From assembly GCA_003427395.1 (NCBI GenBank), contig BFEA01000075.1, positions 2,741,782-2,771,183 of the forward strand: 29,402 bases of DNA, written 5' to 3'. Of the stretch, positions 18,704 through 28,042 are shown piece by piece. A model generated the notes under the pieces. That model saw only the letters and a list, made by a program, of their open reading frames with translations, had not been told where the DNA came from and did no database searches. The position numbers and the translations under genes are program-made. Position 1 is the stretch's first letter; every line of letters starts with the position of its first letter. This DNA comes from Chara braunii (taxonomy: Eukaryota; Streptophyta; Charophyceae; Charales; Characeae).

Positions 18704-20415
18704 GAGGATGAATCCTCGAGGAATTTTGAAATTTTGGCGGCGGCGTTCCACCGATCCTCAGGGAATGGCTCTGAGGACGAATCCTTGGGGACTTCCCGCA
18801 ACCAATTTTATACGATTATACGCGGCCCCGGGAGGTGTGTTCGTGGTGCGGTTTGGGATGTCCGCTCTAGAGGCATGTTGGTCCACAGGCGACGAACATC
18901 AATACGTGGGGCCCACACACAAAAAAAAAAAGGTGGGAATATCCCCATCCAAATTCAAAAGTTGAGTTCCAGCGAGGGACGACGGCTAAGCAGTGGATAT
19001 GTTGTTTCCCCCCCCATCCCTTTCACGTCGTCTCCTTCTCTCCTCGTTGAGTGACAACGACGACACGCAGTGTGCGGTGGAATGTGTGTCTGGCGAAGAG
19101 GTCTGTCATCAAGTTGGCTCCTTGAGTGACAGTGCGTGGCAGCTTGGAGCGCGAGCTTCTGTCGACGAAGACCTGCGTTGTGCCATCAACCGCCCTGAGG
19201 ACATGTAAAGTGTAGCCGACGTAGCACGTGGACGTGGATGTTGAGGACACATGTATACGGGGAAGGACGCAGGCTTGCGGGTGACCACGTCTTTTCGAAG
19301 TTCGTGGGCAATACGGGTGGAGGGGGAGATGGGCGTGCGATGTGGATATCCATTGAGAAGACTGCGGTGGCGACAGCGGCGCTAGCTGTCATTGGTCGTT
19401 ATTAGAGAGACGTAGTGTCCATCCGCATGAAGGCGAAGCTCTCAAGGCGCAGACAAAGGATGCCGATACAGAGAGTGGTCGGCGCCTCAGACTGTGTGAC
19501 AACTTCGAAGGTTGTTGTTCAACTTTGCGTTGCATTCGGCTCCGGTGTGCTCCCTCGAGCGACGTCAAGATGGTGCCATAGGTTGTCAGTGGATGAAACG
19601 GAGAACGGTCGGGACGTGCGAAGATCTGCAGGTGTATGATGACGGGACGACCGCCTGCGTGCTTCCATAGGAACACGTCGGTGAGGTGATGAACCCCCCT
19701 CCCCCCCCCCACTCAGGTTGCAGGCGGTGTGTTGTTTGTCAATCGTTTGTCCATCCTGCTCGCCTTCTTCAATGACTGCCTTGTCTCGTTCCTCCCAGGA
19801 AGTTGCCCCAGGAAACACAAGTGGAACGCGACAACCATTAGAAAAGCACCATAAAGATGAGCAGCAACAATGACAACTTGTGTCGTAGGTCATCCATGAA
19901 TGACACAGGAGAGAGGATAGAGTGGGCAAGTATCTTGTGGAATGTGAACACAGTGATAACGCACGACCGTCCTAAATACTCAAAGAGTACTTACTGTCAT
20001 CTACATTGGCCTCGCCACCATGACCACAAATTTGAAATTAGCGACCGTTGGAGACCCCAACAGAACGTCATGGACCCCAAACGAGGCAGATGAAAATAAT
20101 GATGCGCCCCACCACCATCGAACACCAACGGGAAACAAAAGAGGTTGTTGGAGGACGTCCATGAAGTTGAAGGCCGACAATGTCCGTCGCCCGACCCCTG
20201 GACCACGCTCGATGCTAACACCCCGTGAATCGCGGAACCTTGGGCTCCAAAAGGACCTCGTGAGGTCCCTTGGAGGTGTGGACGATTTGCCTGGGAAATG
20301 CTCAGAGCCCGATGATTTGTTCTCGGAGTGTTTTCACATATTCTTTTTTTAAATCGGCTCCGAGGATAGGTGGAACGACGACGAAATTTTTGGAATTGCG
20401 TCCCCGAGGAGTGTC
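18704..20415. repeat. Diverged inverted repeats flanking a ~1.7 kb decayed block
   Basis: The left copy at about 18704-18763 (TCCTCGAGGAATTTT...GCGTTCCACCGATCCTC) is similar to the reverse complement of about 20357-20413 (AGGATAGGTGGAACGACGAC...), at roughly 75% by eye over about 60 bases. The left side also carries a direct near-repeat of CTCTGAGGAYGAATCC (18699 and 18770). The ~1.6 kb between holds only short, interrupted frames on both strands. It could be an old terminal-inverted-repeat transposon or two inverted copies of one dispersed repeat. No transposase motif is recognised. Confidence 0.35.
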
Positions 20416-20576
20416 TAACGACACCCTCTCCCTTGTCAGAGCATAACCTCACTGGTCCTATTGGTCTTGCTGCCTTGCTCCGTGACAGTATAAGTCACAT
20501 GTGTCTTCCCAACAACAATAGTAGCTTGTGAAACTTCTCGAGTCGGGCCCTCCAGGCCTCAACCCTTCGCCACATT

Positions 20577-20781
20577 CATCACAAATGTAAACCTGCAGGC
20601 ACGCGGCACAAAGGCGAGGTCTCACAAAGGTCGAGTCCTTCTCCTCACCTTGTTTTGGTGAAGCGACCCCGCCCACCCTTCATTTTCTTGCGGTGTACAT
20701 GTCTGCGATCCACCTTCTTGACTTACTTTTGTGTGATCCGACATCATCAATGAACTGGCATATTCCTATTTTATCTTAAAC
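20577..20781 (-). repeat. Copy 1 of a diverged ~205 bp duplication with a Cys-rich minus-strand frame
   Basis: This aligns to 21001-21207 at about 65-70% by eye. On the minus strand it encodes VASPKQGEEKDST followed by LCAACLQVYICDECGEG, a C-X2-C-X5-C-X2-C arrangement that looks like a zinc-binding knuckle. The frame continues to about 20458 with further Cys residues. Upstream residues (MMSD..., SQ.GG.Q) are shared with copy 2 but in a shifted frame, so either an intron/frameshift separates them or the match is only at DNA level. Probably a decayed gene or transposon fragment; function unknown. Confidence 0.4.
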
Positions 20782-21000
20782 AAATTTGTGCATTCGATCC
20801 CAACATCCGTGGTGTTTAGCTCACCCAACCAAGATCGAGGACAATGGGACGAGACACTTACCCAGGATGGAGTATCGCATTGCTGGTCCTCCGGTCCCGC
20901 TGCTCAAACCAACAAAATAAGTATCGGGCGTCTGACCAGCCACCACAGGTTACGAAGTCTCTCTTGTGCTGTGCTCTCTAAAGACAGACATTTATGGTTA
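20782..21000. other. Spacer between the two duplicated copies
   Basis: 219 bp with no recognisable gene or repeat. Confidence 0.3.
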
Positions 21001-21207
21001 CTCATCATATATGTAAACTTGCGCAGACACAACATTTCTGGTTAGATCCCACGGAGGTCGAGTCTATCTTCTCACCTTGCCGGTGTTTTGGCGAAGCGGC
21101 CCTGCCTTCCCTCAAGATTCTCGCAGTGTGTAGCCTGCGGCCCACCTTTTTGACTCCCTCCTATGCGATCTGGCATCATCCATGGCTTGCTATTTTTCCA
21201 TTTTATG
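21001..21207 (-). repeat. Copy 2 of the diverged ~205 bp duplication
   Basis: The minus strand encodes AASPKHRQGEKIDSTSVG followed by a CCVCASLHI stretch aligned with the Cys motif of copy 1, then a stop at the position equivalent to the second CxxC. Shared DNA landmarks are GGTCGAGTC, TCTCACCTTG, TTTTGGYGAAGCG, GCGATC and a final TATTTTTCCATTTTAT-like segment. It is more decayed than copy 1. Confidence 0.4.
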
Positions 21208-22126
21208 TGGATCAGCCCCATGTAGGAACACATGACGTCCGTCTTGGATTATGGTGTGAAGTTTGCCTATAACATCATGATTATGCTCCCTGATGTTGAT
21301 ATACCAAGTTGCATCTATGTGGAGTGGCGAAAATATAAACTGCATTTATGCAGAGCGGCAAGAACATGACCTTTATTGAGTTTACAGACTTTGCCAAGAA
21401 ATTACAACCATTTTGACGAACAATGCCGGTCATACTAGTGCCCAAGCACGCTAACATTTTATAGCTCAATATGCATGCGGTGGTTCCGAATGCATCATGG
21501 GTTTACCACTGGAGTCGACGGGAACTTGCCACACTTGTGACTTACTTACTACCTAGTGCACAAACGAGTTTTGAAAACGATGACGGGTCGAAAATCCTTT
21601 CACAACTTTCCTCTTCTTCGTTTGGAGTGTGAGAGTTTTCTTTTTTCGGCTTTTTGGTAACCAAAATGCCAACAAATAACTGTTATCTGTTAGAAGTTAC
21701 ACGGGCTGCTTTATTATACGCCCTATGGAACGCGGGAAATGCAAAAGTCTGGCGACAAGAGGTGACCACTCATGAGGTTATGAAGGCACAGACTCAAGAT
21801 ACCCTTAGGCTGAGTGTCCTTTTAACGGGAGGGTGGTGGAGTGAAACCGTTGTTAAAAGCCAAATAATTCTTCCTACCCCCGTTAAATTCCAATTAAATA
21901 AAAAATAAGGGGGCTCCCGCCATTTTGTTTTTCAACGGATTGGGTATATAGGTTTCGGGTACGTAGCCCAAGACCCCTGTATGATTAAACTGAAAAAAAA
22001 AAGGACCCCCCCCCAAAAAAAACAAAACATCGACTGCCCCGCCCCAAAATATCCCCCGTCCCCCCCCCTAAATCTCTCTCCCCCCCCCCTCTAAATATCC
22101 TCCCCTCCCCCCCTCAACAGTTTCGT
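21208..22126. other. Intergenic DNA; weak 80-codon ORF at 21663-21908
   Basis: An ATG-initiated frame on the plus strand near 21663-21908 (MPTNNCYLLEVTRAALLY...) has no recognisable domain and no supporting context. Its mixed composition makes it slightly better than background, but it is too short to call. C-rich, A-rich and T-rich tracts follow at about 21990-22120. Confidence 0.2.
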
Positions 22127-22197
22127 ATGTGTGTGTGTGTGTGTATGTGTGTGTGTGTGTGCACGTATGTGGGGACTACACACACATACACACACAT
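22127..22197. repeat. (GT)n followed by inverted (AC)n, potential foldback
   Basis: The GT tract at 22127-22162, with an ATG interruption, is followed after 14 bases by an AC tract at 22177-22197 with a matching CAT interruption. The two halves can pair as a stem. An A20 run follows at 22199-22218. Confidence 0.85.
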
Positions 22198-22397
22198 TAA
22201 AAAAAAAAAAAAAAAAAACATTATAACCATTTTACCTTTTTTTTCTTTTTTTTTGTTTTTATGCATTTAAAAATTTAAAAATATTTAAAGGTATAAAAAA
22301 ACAAATAAAAAACATGGGATTGAAGACCTTGAAACGATCTACAACCTGATATATATATATATTTTTTCCCACTTTTTTTCCTGCGAAACAAATCCTT

Positions 22398-22865
22398 GTG
22401 AAAAGAAAAACAAAAAGAACCATTTCATCTTTTTTTTTTTTCTTTTTTTTTCTTTCTGATCCTGTTTTTGATTTTTTTAGTATATTGAAAAACGGAAAAA
22501 ATAAAATAAAATATATGGTACCCTATTTGTTTTTATTTATTTATTGCACATTCTTTGTTGATGAAAAAAATATGCGAATGACGTCAATATGCATCAAATT
22601 GGCAGTTCAACACCAATTCAACGTAGATTCAATGTGCGTTAAATTATTTAACATGGACCCCGCGTTGAATCCAAATCCAAACACTCATCCCTTAGGTATG
22701 TTGTATAGATACATTGGCAGAGAAAGGTTGGTAGCCAACCCCCATTCCAAGGGTTATAAGTGTTTCACAAAACAATTGGGCTGCTTATCCGAAATTAATG
22801 AGAGTAAATCAAGTTTGTGGTTGCCTCTTTTTGGATATTTTTTTAAGACCCTGCATATATCTTAG
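22398..22865 (+). CDS. Unidentified ORF in an AT-rich island (first half)
   Basis: 155-codon frame. The first ~50 residues are low-complexity Phe/Lys/Leu from poly-T and AT-rich sequence and may not be coding. From about 22548 the translation is complex (FVDEKNMRMTSICIKLAVQH, then NVDSMCVKLFNMDP and YRYIGRERLVANP). It ends with a stop at 22863, just after a T7 run at about 22837-22843. The next frame opens in a +1-shifted register across the same T run, suggesting one longer coding sequence broken by an indel or joined by splicing. I do not recognise a family. The AT content is well above that of the flanks, so an insertion from another source is possible. Confidence 0.3.
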   Translation: MKRKTKRTISSFFFFFFFLSDPVFDFFSILKNGKNKIKYMVPYLFLFIYCTFFVDEKNMRMTSICIKLAVQHQFNVDSMCVKLFNMDPALNPNPNTHPLGMLYRYIGRERLVANPHSKGYKCFTKQLGCLSEINESKSSLWLPLFGYFFKTLHIS

Positions 22866-23142
22866 GGTACCGTTTGTTGGGGTTTTATTAGGGTTCTTTG
22901 ATTATTTTGAGGATGAAGAGTATACCCTGGTTAATAGGGGTGAGACTCTACACTCGTGGAGGGAGCAAGATAACCCATTAGTCCCTCATTTTCTTTTCAG
23001 ACGTTGTATTTACCCTGGGCTTTGTGCCATGAGAATGGTAAATATTTTTCATAAAAAAAAAAAAAAAAAAGGAAGAATCTATCTACCCTATCCTCTATAC
23101 TTGGGCATTTACCAATATCCCGATAAACTACCTAAATTATGA
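22798..23142 (+). CDS. Unidentified ORF in an AT-rich island (second half)
   Basis: 114-codon frame overlapping the end of the previous one. After about 22860 it reads as ordinary globular protein (VLLGFFDYFEDEEYTLVNRG, HSWREQDNPLVPHFLFRRC, YPLYLGIYQYPDKLPKL). It is interrupted by a poly-A run at about 23053-23070, which encodes only lysines, and ends with TGA at 23140-23142. No domain is recognised. Together with the previous frame it may be a decayed gene of unknown origin. Confidence 0.3.
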   Translation: MRVNQVCGCLFLDIFLRPCIYLRVPFVGVLLGFFDYFEDEEYTLVNRGETLHSWREQDNPLVPHFLFRRCIYPGLCAMRMVNIFHKKKKKKGRIYLPYPLYLGIYQYPDKLPKL

Positions 23143-23677
23143 GGGGGCCTAAGTTGGCACCTAAAACTCCAGCCTGACACTCCCTCACTGCTCCTCTACT
23201 AACAATGATCACCCCTAAGATATTGTAAAGACATTTAATCCTAAATTAACAACCATGACCCTAAAACTAACTTTGTGCTGTTATGTTATCGATCTATTTC
23301 AAATTGCCTCGATTGAGCCACAAGTGTGTTGTGGGCTAGAGGACCATGCGTTTGGGGGAGGTAAATGAGCCCAGGGGTCAAGTGGAAGACTAAGGAAAGG
23401 TCCAAGTAAGAACCTTATAAGAACCTAGTGGAAGGAGCCAAGTCTGATGGGGCTACTCTGGCGATAGTGGTGGTGCACGAACACTCCACGCAGTCACAAC
23501 ATATAGCGCCCAACTGTCATCCTCACAATTGGTCTCGGGCATGCAGTGGCGTGGTTGATGGCTGGGCCATGTGCCTTCTACATCAAGATGAACGCTGACA
23601 TGACAACCTCTTCAAGCATCGAGGTTAAACGTGGTGATGGGAGTTTGTGGGTGCACTGTGAAAAAACAAAGTTGTAG
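23143..23677. other. Intergenic DNA, no gene seen
   Basis: No sustained open frame or repeat is recognisable in this stretch. Confidence 0.3.
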
Positions 23678-23819
23678 ATCTGCGAATGGAGATGGCTTTG
23701 TGCAAGGATTTACAAAAAATGGCGGTTGATTGACTTTCAACTATGCATATCTGCGAATGGAAATGGATTTGTCTAGGGATTTACAACAAGTGGGGTTTAA
23801 TTGACTTTCAACCATATAG
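23678..23819 (+). repeat. 71-bp diverged tandem duplication (2 copies)
   Basis: ATCTGCGAATGGARATGG starts copies at 23678 and 23749. Both end in TTGACTTTCAACYAT, with about a dozen differences between copies. Confidence 0.85.
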
Positions 23820-24600
23820 GATGGTTGATGCCAGTTGTAGGAGATGGTGGCCCTTTTGTCCTTGACAACTCAGAAGCGGCTCAAGTTTGATAGGGGGGTG
23901 AACTCATTGACCATATGGCTAGAGGATATGATGCCAAAAATGTTAAATATCTTATGGGAGCTAGAGGAGGGCGCTGACCCACAACTGCATGATATTATTG
24001 ATTGGTGGCAGGTATATAATCTTATAAGTCAATATTATTTTATTTGAGAGAGGAGCGACCAACACAATTCGTTGGTGAAGCGACCCGATCCAAGGGTTAA
24101 TTAAGAGAGCAGATAACCACCCGTGGTGAACAACCTGATGCAGATAGTGGTGATACATCGACCACAAAGGATGACATGATGGAGGCTCCAAGCGAACGAC
24201 AACTAATTTCGTCCTTTGTTGATACACAACTTCAACATGTTATATGCTTATGTATAGCAATCAATATAAGTGGTGCCCCTGCGCTGGCCGTGAACATATC
24301 AAGCGCCAAAAGGGAACATAACAAACATGCAATATGAGTGGATCTAATTTTCTGCACTAATCACCTTAAACAAACACTGTGTGAGGCAAACTACCCTGCC
24401 TCCAGTAAGCGAACACAAGATTAATCAGCCATTTGTCTCTTATCAGGAGGAACGCAATTGGGAGTTGGAGGGATTGAGGTGATGGTTGGGTCGGCAATAG
24501 TGTTTGCTGAAAATTCATTAATGGATGATGTGTTGCTAATTTGACTTGCTCAACAAAAATAGAGGGTTATAGGGCATAACAATTCCTACTGTCTTCCCCC
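23820..24600. other. Intergenic DNA; weak 67-codon ORF at 23844-24047
   Basis: The plus-strand frame starting at 23844 encodes a Trp/Leu-rich peptide (NILWELEEGADPQLHDIIDW) of unknown kind. It has no recognisable domain or supporting signals, so it may be chance or a transposon remnant. Confidence 0.2.
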
Positions 24601-24681
24601 GAACATAAAGCATATGCGTTGTAAACGAATATAACGCATACCGTGCGTTGTATTCGTTTACAACGCATATGCGTTATGTTC
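24601..24681. repeat. 38-bp inverted repeat with 5-nt loop
   Basis: Arm 24601-24638 pairs with 24644-24681 at 36 of 38 positions; the loop is TACCG. The arms contain GCATATGCGTTGTAAACGAA. Flanking A/T content is moderate. The same words recur at 25505-25650, indicating a repeat family and not a unique hairpin. Confidence 0.9.
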
Positions 24682-25038
24682 TAGTGAACGAGACCAAATT
24701 TGCCAGCACAAGGGGGTCAAGTCCAGGCCAAGTAGACTCAGTTCTGGACCACGGCTGGGGGCCTCAAAGCCTTGGTAAAAATATAAAAGTAAAGTAGCGA
24801 CTTACCTTTCCATGTTTTGGGTGCAGTTTCATTCCTTTCCCCTACTTGGGCCCTTGCTCCACTCCTCAACAAATGTACAAAATATGAATGAATTTTCCCC
24901 TAGAACGTGGACAAATACAACCCCATTCTTTTTTGTCTCGGTGACCACGGTAGTGCAGCGAACCTTGGTGAGTGACTTTTTTATTTTTTCGCTCTCTTGG
25001 CCACGCCACTTTCTTGGTTGTTAGAAGCGCCTTCGCGC
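24682..25038. other. Intergenic DNA with one copy of an AATGAATTT...CTAGAAC repeat word
   Basis: The stretch at about 24879-24919 resembles the repeat units at 29069-29320 (see that entry). It lies about 120 bp before a very long GA array. Confidence 0.35.
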
Positions 25039-25045
25039 AGAGAGA

Positions 25046-25131
<86 letters not shown>

Positions 25132-25132
25132 N

Positions 25133-25188
<56 letters not shown>

Positions 25189-25234
25189 CAGCACATGTCA
25201 GTGACCAAGAGGGCAGTTTCTTGGCTGAAGAAGA

Positions 25235-25273
<39 letters not shown>

Positions 25274-25313
25274 CAACACATGTCAGTGACCAGGAGGGCA
25301 GTTTCTTGGCTGA

Positions 25314-25387
<74 letters not shown>
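25039..25387. repeat. Three (GA)n arrays separated by two copies of a ~53-bp unit
   Basis: GA tracts at 25039-25183 (with an N at 25132), 25236-25268 and 25317-25387 are separated by near-identical spacers at 25184-25236 and 25269-25320. Each spacer begins CCCTGCARCACATGTCAGTG and ends TTGGCTGAAGAAGAG. The offset between spacers is 85 bp. Repeat-plus-spacer units appear to have been duplicated together. The assembled GA lengths are unreliable. Confidence 0.9.
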
Positions 25388-25460
25388 ATGGGCAATAATC
25401 TGTGATGTCCCGTTCACCAGGGCTCGAACGGAGCAGGCGTTGACCTTCAGGGTGGGGAAA

Positions 25461-25650
25461 AAAAATTATATTCGAATACAACAATTTTCTCTTCATGAAA
25501 TTCATATATAACGCATATGCGTATTATCCGAATACAACGTTATATTTGAAGTGCCCTTATATTCGAAGAAAAAAAATCTAACTTTCTGAAAACTGATTTT
25601 TTTGAAAAGCTCGAATACAACGCATATGTGTTATGTTCAAGGGAATACGG
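25461..25650. repeat. Cluster of TATTCGAATACAACGCATATGCG-family words
   Basis: TTATATTCGAATACAAC occurs at about 25467, ATAACGCATATGCG at about 25508, CCGAATACAACG at about 25529, TTATATTCGAAG at about 25557 and CGAATACAACGCATATG at about 25613. The words are the arm sequence of the 24601-24681 palindrome, in both orientations and broken up. Confidence 0.7.
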
Positions 25651-25714
25651 TAGTGTTAATCATTTTGACGGATTATTTGAGTGGTTGTTCGTTTTGCTCG
25701 AGGTTGAGGTTGAG

Positions 25715-25823
25715 GCGTTAGGTTGTTGGGGGTTGAGCACATATAGGTGAGGTTTCGGCGTTAGGTTGTTGGGGGTTGAGCACATATAGGTGAGGTTGAG
25801 GCGTTAGGTTGTTGGTGAATGAG
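25715..25823 (+). repeat. 43-bp tandem repeat (2.5 copies)
   Basis: GCGTTAGGTTGTTGG begins copies at 25715, 25758 and 25801. The first two continue GGGTTGAGCACATATAGGTG; the third diverges after the first 16 bases. Confidence 0.9.
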
Positions 25824-26194
25824 TAAACGTAAGTGACTTGTGCTAACATGCTCGGTTATAACCCACCATTCCTCCCTTTTCTCCTTCCTCTTCTTTGCAT
25901 TCGATACAGTATCAACGTCGGTTGCCATGCCAGAGACGGTCTGGAGTAGAAAGTGAGAATTTTTTTTTTTTTGCATGACACCGTGAATAAAATTTCGAGA
26001 GATGGTTAACGGGTGTATATATTTTCAAGTCTCCTTTCTTGGAAGTTCAGCCACTTTAGGTTATTACACCACTTCCAGATTGTGCGTGGATCTATATATG
26101 GGGTTGTCTGAAACCGCCTTCATGCACTTCAAGCACTTCAGGTTCATACACCATTTTCAGATTGCCTACTGATCAATCACAAACTTGAATGGTG
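25824..26194. other. Intergenic DNA grading into a decayed edge of the hairpin array
   Basis: From about 26030 onward, words such as TTCAGCCACTT, ACTTCAGGTT and CTGAAACC appear at irregular spacing, like eroded units of the neighbouring 136-bp array. No gene is seen. Confidence 0.4.
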
Positions 26195-26801
26195 GGATGA
26201 GGGTACATGAAACCCCTTTCAGAAGCTTCAGTCACTTCAGCGGTTTTAGGTCCCCACCTGAAATTCCTGAAATGACCTGAAGTGGCTGAAGCTTCTGAAA
26301 GGGATTTCAGGTACCTTCATCCAATTATTTGGATGGGGGTACTTGAAACCCCTTTAAGAAGCTTCGGCCACTTCAGCGGTTTCAGGTCCTCACCTGAAAT
26401 TCTTGAAATAACCTGAAGTGGTTGAAACTTTTGAAAGGGGTTTCAAGTACCCCGATCCAAATGGTTGGATGGGGTTACCTGAAACCCCTTTCAGAAGCTT
26501 CAACCACTTCAGCGGTTTTAGGTCCCCACCTGAAATTATTGAAATGACCTGAAGTGGCTGAAGCTTCTGGTACCTGAAACCCCTTTCAGAAGCTTCAGCC
26601 ACTTCAGCGGTTTCAGGTCCCCACCTGAAATTCTTGAAATGACCTGAAGTGGTTGAAGCTTCTGAAAGGGGTTTCAAGTACCCCCATCGAGCCATTTGGA
26701 TGGGGGTACCTGAAACCCCATTCAGAAGCTTCAGCCACTTCAGCGGTTTCAGGTCCCAACCTGAAATTCCTGAAATGACATAAAGTGGCTGAAAAAACAG
26801 G
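26195..26801. repeat. 136-bp tandem array of self-complementary hairpin units (about 5 units)
   Basis: Units start at 26195, 26331 and 26467 (exactly 136 apart), then at a shortened unit around 26569 and at 26698. Each unit is a 46-nt left arm (GGATGGGGGTACCTGAAACC...CCACTTCAG), a 36-nt loop and a 46-nt right arm that is its inverted complement. In unit 1, arms 26195-26240 and 26277-26322 match at 42 of 46 positions. The loop contains a second hairpin, TTTCAGGT-CCCC-ACCTGAAA, in units 1-4. About 41 bp are missing at the unit 3/4 junction (26568/26569). Unit 5's right arm decays after 26780. The minus-strand open frame through the array is a by-product. Confidence 0.92.
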
Positions 26802-27933
26802 CAAAAAAAAAAAACAAAAAACATAAAACTTGTCTTGCAAACCACCTGAAACTTATGAAATGACTTGAAGTGTCTTCAGACCATTTCAGCGAGACCACTT
26901 CAGAATTTTTCATTCTGAAACTTCAGGTGGTCGTTAACTGCGACCGCTGAAGCCGATGTTACTAGGTGATCGTACACAGTGGCACGGCGTATACAACAAC
27001 CGGTAAGGGTTAATAGAAATTAAAAGTCTCTAGCTGCAAGAACCGGAAGGTTAGAGGAAAACAAGAAAAGTTCTCGCGGGATGCGACGACCACGATCTAA
27101 ATCAATAAAAAGGGTCAAGTAGCAAGGCAATAATGAATTAGAACGAGTCCGGGAGCGTCGGACCGGCCAGTACAGGGAAGTCGGTAAGTTGCGCCGCTGT
27201 AAAATCTAAAGACGACAAAAAAATTAACATAATCCCGGCCGCATGGCCGGGGCAGCCAAGAAAAACACACTACCTCAGACTACCATAATATGTAACGACA
27301 ACCGGTACACCTGTCCTTACTTGTATGTCGTGAGTGAGGTTGAGGCTACCGCTCAGCCTCCTATATGTAGAAAGGAAGTCGCCTCTCAAGTGGTGACTTT
27401 GCGTTTGCGCGACCGCCCAAGCAACCGGTTCCTTCGTCCCTTTGCAGAGGAAGACATTGTTGCAAACTCTGAGATCGTCCGAATAGGGTCTGAACTCAGG
27501 CTACTTGAACTGACACCCACCTACCTAACGGTACTTGACTTCTAAAAATATCGACTTTTGTTTTTTTCCGCTCAGCCTAAGTACCCCGCACATCTACCTC
27601 GGCTTAATGAGGTACCGCCCTACCTACTACTTGAGTATTTTTCGCTGATCGTAAGTGTCGCAGACCTCTTTCCCTGCCACTTAAGTGTTTTTCCCCACCA
27701 CAACCCTCAATATCACGACCACGGGTAAGTACCGGTTGTCCGGACCTTCTGATCGACCAAGTAACCTCGCAGGACACACACACACACTCAAGACCGACCA
27801 ACACTTAGACAGACACGCATACCAGCAAACGTACACACATGCAAACTTAGAAAAAAAAACGGGTTCAGGTAGTTGGTCGGGCCGAGACCTAGTAGTATAT
27901 GATTACTAGAGCTGCTCCCCTTTTATCCAAAGT
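26802..27933. other. Flank of the hairpin array; weak 100-codon ORF at 27243-27545
   Basis: Decayed array words continue to about 26960, including an imperfect hairpin at about 26894-26930 (GACCAC...GTGGTC). The plus-strand ATG frame 27243-27545 encodes a non-repetitive 100-residue peptide (MAGAAKKNTLPQTT...) that I do not recognise, with no supporting context. A (CA)n stretch lies near 27775-27787. Confidence 0.25.
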
Positions 27934-28024
27934 GGGAGTTAGCTCAGTGGGATTCGGTGCGGATTAGGAATCCGGTGACTCGGGGATCGAATCGATCTGA
28001 CCCCGAGCTAACTCTTTTTTTTTT
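27934..28024 (+). ncRNA. tRNA-like Pol III-type unit (possible SINE head or tRNA pseudogene)
   Basis: The sequence has an A-box-like TTAGCTCAGTGG, a B-box-like GGGGATCGAATCG about 40 bases later, and a T10 run at 28015-28024 as a Pol III terminator. A perfect 10-bp stem closes it (27936-27945 with 28005-28014). A CGGA/TCCG hairpin with loop TTAGGAA would display AGG in the anticodon position. A normal D-stem is not formed, the T-arm carries an insertion of about seven bases and the closing pair of the anticodon stem is mismatched. It is therefore not a canonical tRNA. No CCA or promoter evidence beyond the boxes was seen. Confidence 0.4.
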
Positions 28025-28042
28025 GACAAAGAGCTCCACTAT

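Noticed and set aside
22398-22547. Phe-rich N-terminus of the AT-island ORF as a signal or membrane segment
   Set aside because: It is encoded by poly-T runs in very AT-rich DNA, so the apparent hydrophobic segment is composition-driven.
26390-26845. 151-codon minus-strand frame with repeated peptide
   Set aside because: It is produced by the hairpin satellite; the 136-bp period is not a multiple of three and the peptide changes frame between units.
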